Source of the DNA: Methanolinea sp. SDB
Lineage (GTDB): Archaea > Halobacteriota > Methanomicrobia > Methanomicrobiales > Methanospirillaceae
Reading direction: 5' to 3'
Assembly: GCA_001412335.1 (NCBI GenBank)
Contig: LKUF01000286.1
Coordinates: 1-7,658, forward strand
Length of the DNA: 7,658 bases
How positions within the stretch are numbered: the first letter of the stretch is position 1; each line of letters opens with the position of its first letter. The notes below the pieces were generated by a model. That model saw nothing but the letters and a program-made list of their open reading frames with translations. It was not told the DNA's origin and made no database searches. Shown one piece after another: positions 6,275 through 7,658 of the stretch. The position numbers and the translations under genes were made by a program.

Positions 6275-7159
6275 CTATTCTTCTTCCATCTTTTTCCGGC
6301 ACTTGAGTTCGTGTAAGCCTGCTTCGGGGTGTTCTTTCAGGTACCGGGCAGTATCAGGCTCATGGAGAAGCGTGCAGTCACTGCAATTCCAGACCATCCC
6401 ATTCCCTGACGAGCTCTTCATCCAGTGCCCGAGTGACTCATCACCGCAGGGATAGAAGGGGCAGTAGCAGAAATCGCAGGACTGCCCTTCGAAATGACAC
6501 GGGTAGTACGGACAGTTCTCCGGGATCCACTCGACCCAGTGGTCCCCCCCGTACCGGCTGAAGATGAAGAAGGACGAATGCTCCCGCTTGACAATCCCCT
6601 CATGCCTCCTGATGGCCTCGGGAACCCCGAAGAGGACTGCTTCGTATACGCGTCTCCCCACCTCTGTCAGCACACCCCCATAGGTATGCTTTCCCTCTCC
6701 TTCACAGGCCGCGATCACGGCGTCGGTCGAGGTGCCGGAGAACGAATAGCCCATCCGGTTCAATGCCATGACCTTTGCCTCGGTAGCGGTGATGATGCAT
6801 TCAAGGAGCGAGGCATCCGACATCCCCTCGCCCGAATGGATGATGATATTGATGGTATTCGGCCCAGGCAAACCCGGATTGCTGACTCCGGCGGTGATGA
6901 AGACCGAGAGGAAATCATACTGCAGCACGCAGAGGTTCCGCATCCAGACCGCGGTCAGGAGACCGAAATAATCCTTCGAAAACCCTTCATTTGCGACTGT
7001 GTTCTCGAGCAGCCGCCCGGGCTGGTCGTGGTCCCAGTCGTCTGGGACGGTCTTGTTGAGGATGGTGGAGACATTCCTGATCGTTCCACCGATTCCCGTG
7101 CTTGCCGCCCGGAACTTTCCCCTGATAAAAAGAGTGGATCCCCGCAGGTAATATCTCAT
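6275..7159 (-). CDS. cbiZ: Adenosylcobinamide amidohydrolase with C-terminal cysteine-rich domain
   Basis: Hydrolyses adenosylcobinamide to adenosylcobyric acid so that the corrinoid re-enters the archaeal cobamide pathway; it allows salvage of imported incomplete B12. Residues 1-210 are the CbiZ domain: STGIGGTIRNV at 20-30, ITAGVSNPG at 88-96, INIIIHSGEGM at 103-113, EAKVMALNRMG at 127-137 and SGTSTDAVIAA at 141-151. Residues about 213-294 form an added domain with Cys216, 221, 228, 231, 233, 238, 259, 262 and 287, which I assign to the cysteine-rich small domain family (PF04071) and which probably binds metal. The ATG overlaps the stop of the upstream zinc-ribbon gene (ATGA) and lacks its own SD, so translation is probably coupled. 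Confidence 0.92.
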   Translation of the reverse strand: MRYYLRGSTLFIRGKFRAASTGIGGTIRNVSTILNKTVPDDWDHDQPGRLLENTVANEGFSKDYFGLLTAVWMRNLCVLQYDFLSVFITAGVSNPGLPGPNTINIIIHSGEGMSDASLLECIITATEAKVMALNRMGYSFSGTSTDAVIAACEGEGKHTYGGVLTEVGRRVYEAVLFGVPEAIRRHEGIVKREHSSFFIFSRYGGDHWVEWIPENCPYYPCHFEGQSCDFCYCPFYPCGDESLGHWMKSSSGNGMVWNCSDCTLLHEPDTARYLKEHPEAGLHELKCRKKMEEE

Positions 7160-7518
7160 GCAACGTTATAACGGGCCCTGTCTTTTAATTCCTGCTGTTT
7201 CCCGGCATTCCAGCCGGATACTTCCTGGAGGTACCCGGTCACCCTGCTGATCTGGACGACGTCATGGGATCCGCATTCAGGGCACACCGGTGAACCGCAC
7301 AACGGACAGTATTCGATTCCCGAGATGATCTCGTGAGAGCAGTGGCAGTGATCCAGCGGGCACATGATCTGGAGCTCTTCCTCCCCGCACTTCGGACAGG
7401 GGGTCTCATCAACCACCAGGTGACAGGTGTAGCATTTGTATCTCCTTTCCGAGACAGGGATGTCTTCCAGTCGTTTGTATCTCTCTGCCAGTTTCAGCTG
7501 TTCCTCGCTCCAATCCAT
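7156..7518 (-). CDS. Zinc-ribbon protein resembling the C-terminal end of anaerobic ribonucleotide reductase (NrdD)
   Basis: Protein of 120 residues. Residues 71-116 match the NrdD C-terminus: a CxxC pair at Cys71/Cys74, a second at Cys79/Cys82 (the zinc site in NrdD), then SRVTGYLQEV and NAGKQQELKDR. Gly95 in RVTGYL aligns with the radical glycine of E. coli NrdD (RVCGYLG). The roughly 600-residue catalytic barrel is absent. The N-terminal half instead carries another zinc-ribbon-like set (Cys29, Cys32, Cys41, Cys44) and an isolated Cys53/Cys58/Cys60 cluster. It is intact, with its own leaderless-type promoter, so it is not a pseudogene fragment. It could be a separately encoded NrdD tail, a spare glycyl-radical domain, or simply a zinc-ribbon protein that shares the fold. 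It overlaps cbiZ by 4 nt. Confidence 0.85.
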   Translation of the reverse strand: MDWSEEQLKLAERYKRLEDIPVSERRYKCYTCHLVVDETPCPKCGEEELQIMCPLDHCHCSHEIISGIEYCPLCGSPVCPECGSHDVVQISRVTGYLQEVSGWNAGKQQELKDRARYNVA

Positions 7519-7541
7519 GATACTAGTAAAGAGAGCCCGAA

Positions 7542-7549
7542 ATTTAAAT
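7542..7549 (-). promoter_or_regulatory. TATA box for the NrdD-tail/cbiZ operon
   Basis: ATTTAAAT within GATTTAAATTTC on the minus strand. It is centred 27-28 nt before the ATG at 7518, again predicting a leaderless mRNA. It lies in the 33-nt gap after the stop at 7552. Confidence 0.65.
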
Positions 7550-7551
7550 CT

Positions 7552-7658
7552 TTAGAACATGACGAACGTTTCATCCGCCTCAGGCGACTCATAGGGCTCA
7601 TCACCGGTCAGTATCGGTTTCTCATCATCGGCGGATGATTGCGGAGAGCGATCCGGCC
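7552..7658 (-). CDS. C-terminal end of an unidentified protein, partial at right edge
   Basis: An open frame enters from the right edge on the minus strand and ends at TAA (7552-7554). The 34 visible residues end ILTGDEPYESPEADETFVMF and are preceded by DRSPQSSADDEKP: an acidic, Ser/Pro-rich, probably disordered tail finishing in a short hydrophobic FVMF. No stop interrupts the frame, codon choice resembles neighbouring genes, and the strand matches the following operon. The family cannot be identified from this much; the short length leaves some chance that it is not coding. Confidence 0.5.
   Translation of the reverse strand, partial: PDRSPQSSADDEKPILTGDEPYESPEADETFVMF

Noticed and set aside
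6494..7171. Plus-strand open frame of 225 residues
   Set aside because: Antisense to cbiZ, which has all its conserved motifs; shadow frame.
1..7658. CRISPR array, tRNA/rRNA genes, insertion sequence or phage module
   Set aside because: No regularly spaced repeats, tRNA-like cloverleaf, transposase or terminal inverted repeats were seen; gene content is conserved housekeeping.

Overview
The window reads as chromosome of a euryarchaeal methanogen, most likely a Methanomicrobiales (Methanoculleus/Methanoregula-like; genus is inference). Supporting features are an archaeal-type HMG-CoA synthase/thiolase pair, a HTH-fused CTP-dependent riboflavin kinase, an archaeal RPA with its COG3390 partner, a CbiZ corrinoid-salvage enzyme, and TATA boxes placed about 27-28 nt ahead of start codons with no Shine-Dalgarno (SD). 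Genes are tightly packed with several ATGA-type overlaps. I see no tRNA, rRNA, CRISPR array or mobile element.

Layout. (1) Positions 1-2217, minus strand: a COG1709-type HTH regulator, HMG-CoA synthase and an acetyl-CoA acetyltransferase cut by the left edge, overlapping one another and read as one operon for the first steps of mevalonate/archaeal lipid synthesis. (2) 2218-2342: a 125-nt divergent promoter region with a perfect CGAATG-AG-CATTCG inverted repeat. (3) 2343-3907, plus strand: RbkR-type regulator/riboflavin kinase, DHBP synthase (RibB) and a small single-cluster ferredoxin, a flavin-precursor operon with an attached electron carrier. (4) 3917-5952, minus strand: the single-stranded DNA-binding protein RPA, its overlapping partner of the COG3390 family, and a 57-residue SAP-like small protein missed by ATG-only start calling. 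(5) 5953-6080: a second divergent promoter region. (6) 6081-6272, plus strand: a 63-residue DUF1858 protein with a CxxC motif. (7) 6275-7518, minus strand: a small zinc-ribbon protein resembling the detached C-terminal end of anaerobic ribonucleotide reductase (NrdD), overlapping CbiZ fused to a cysteine-rich domain. (8) 7552-7658, minus strand: the acidic C-terminal end of a further protein that enters from the right.

The most useful second-look items are the stand-alone NrdD-tail protein coupled to CbiZ, the four apparently leaderless promoters with nearly identical TATA-to-ATG spacing, the inverted repeats between the two divergent regulators, and the small protein downstream of the RPA pair. 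None of these proves a new system; most of the window is conserved methanogen housekeeping.
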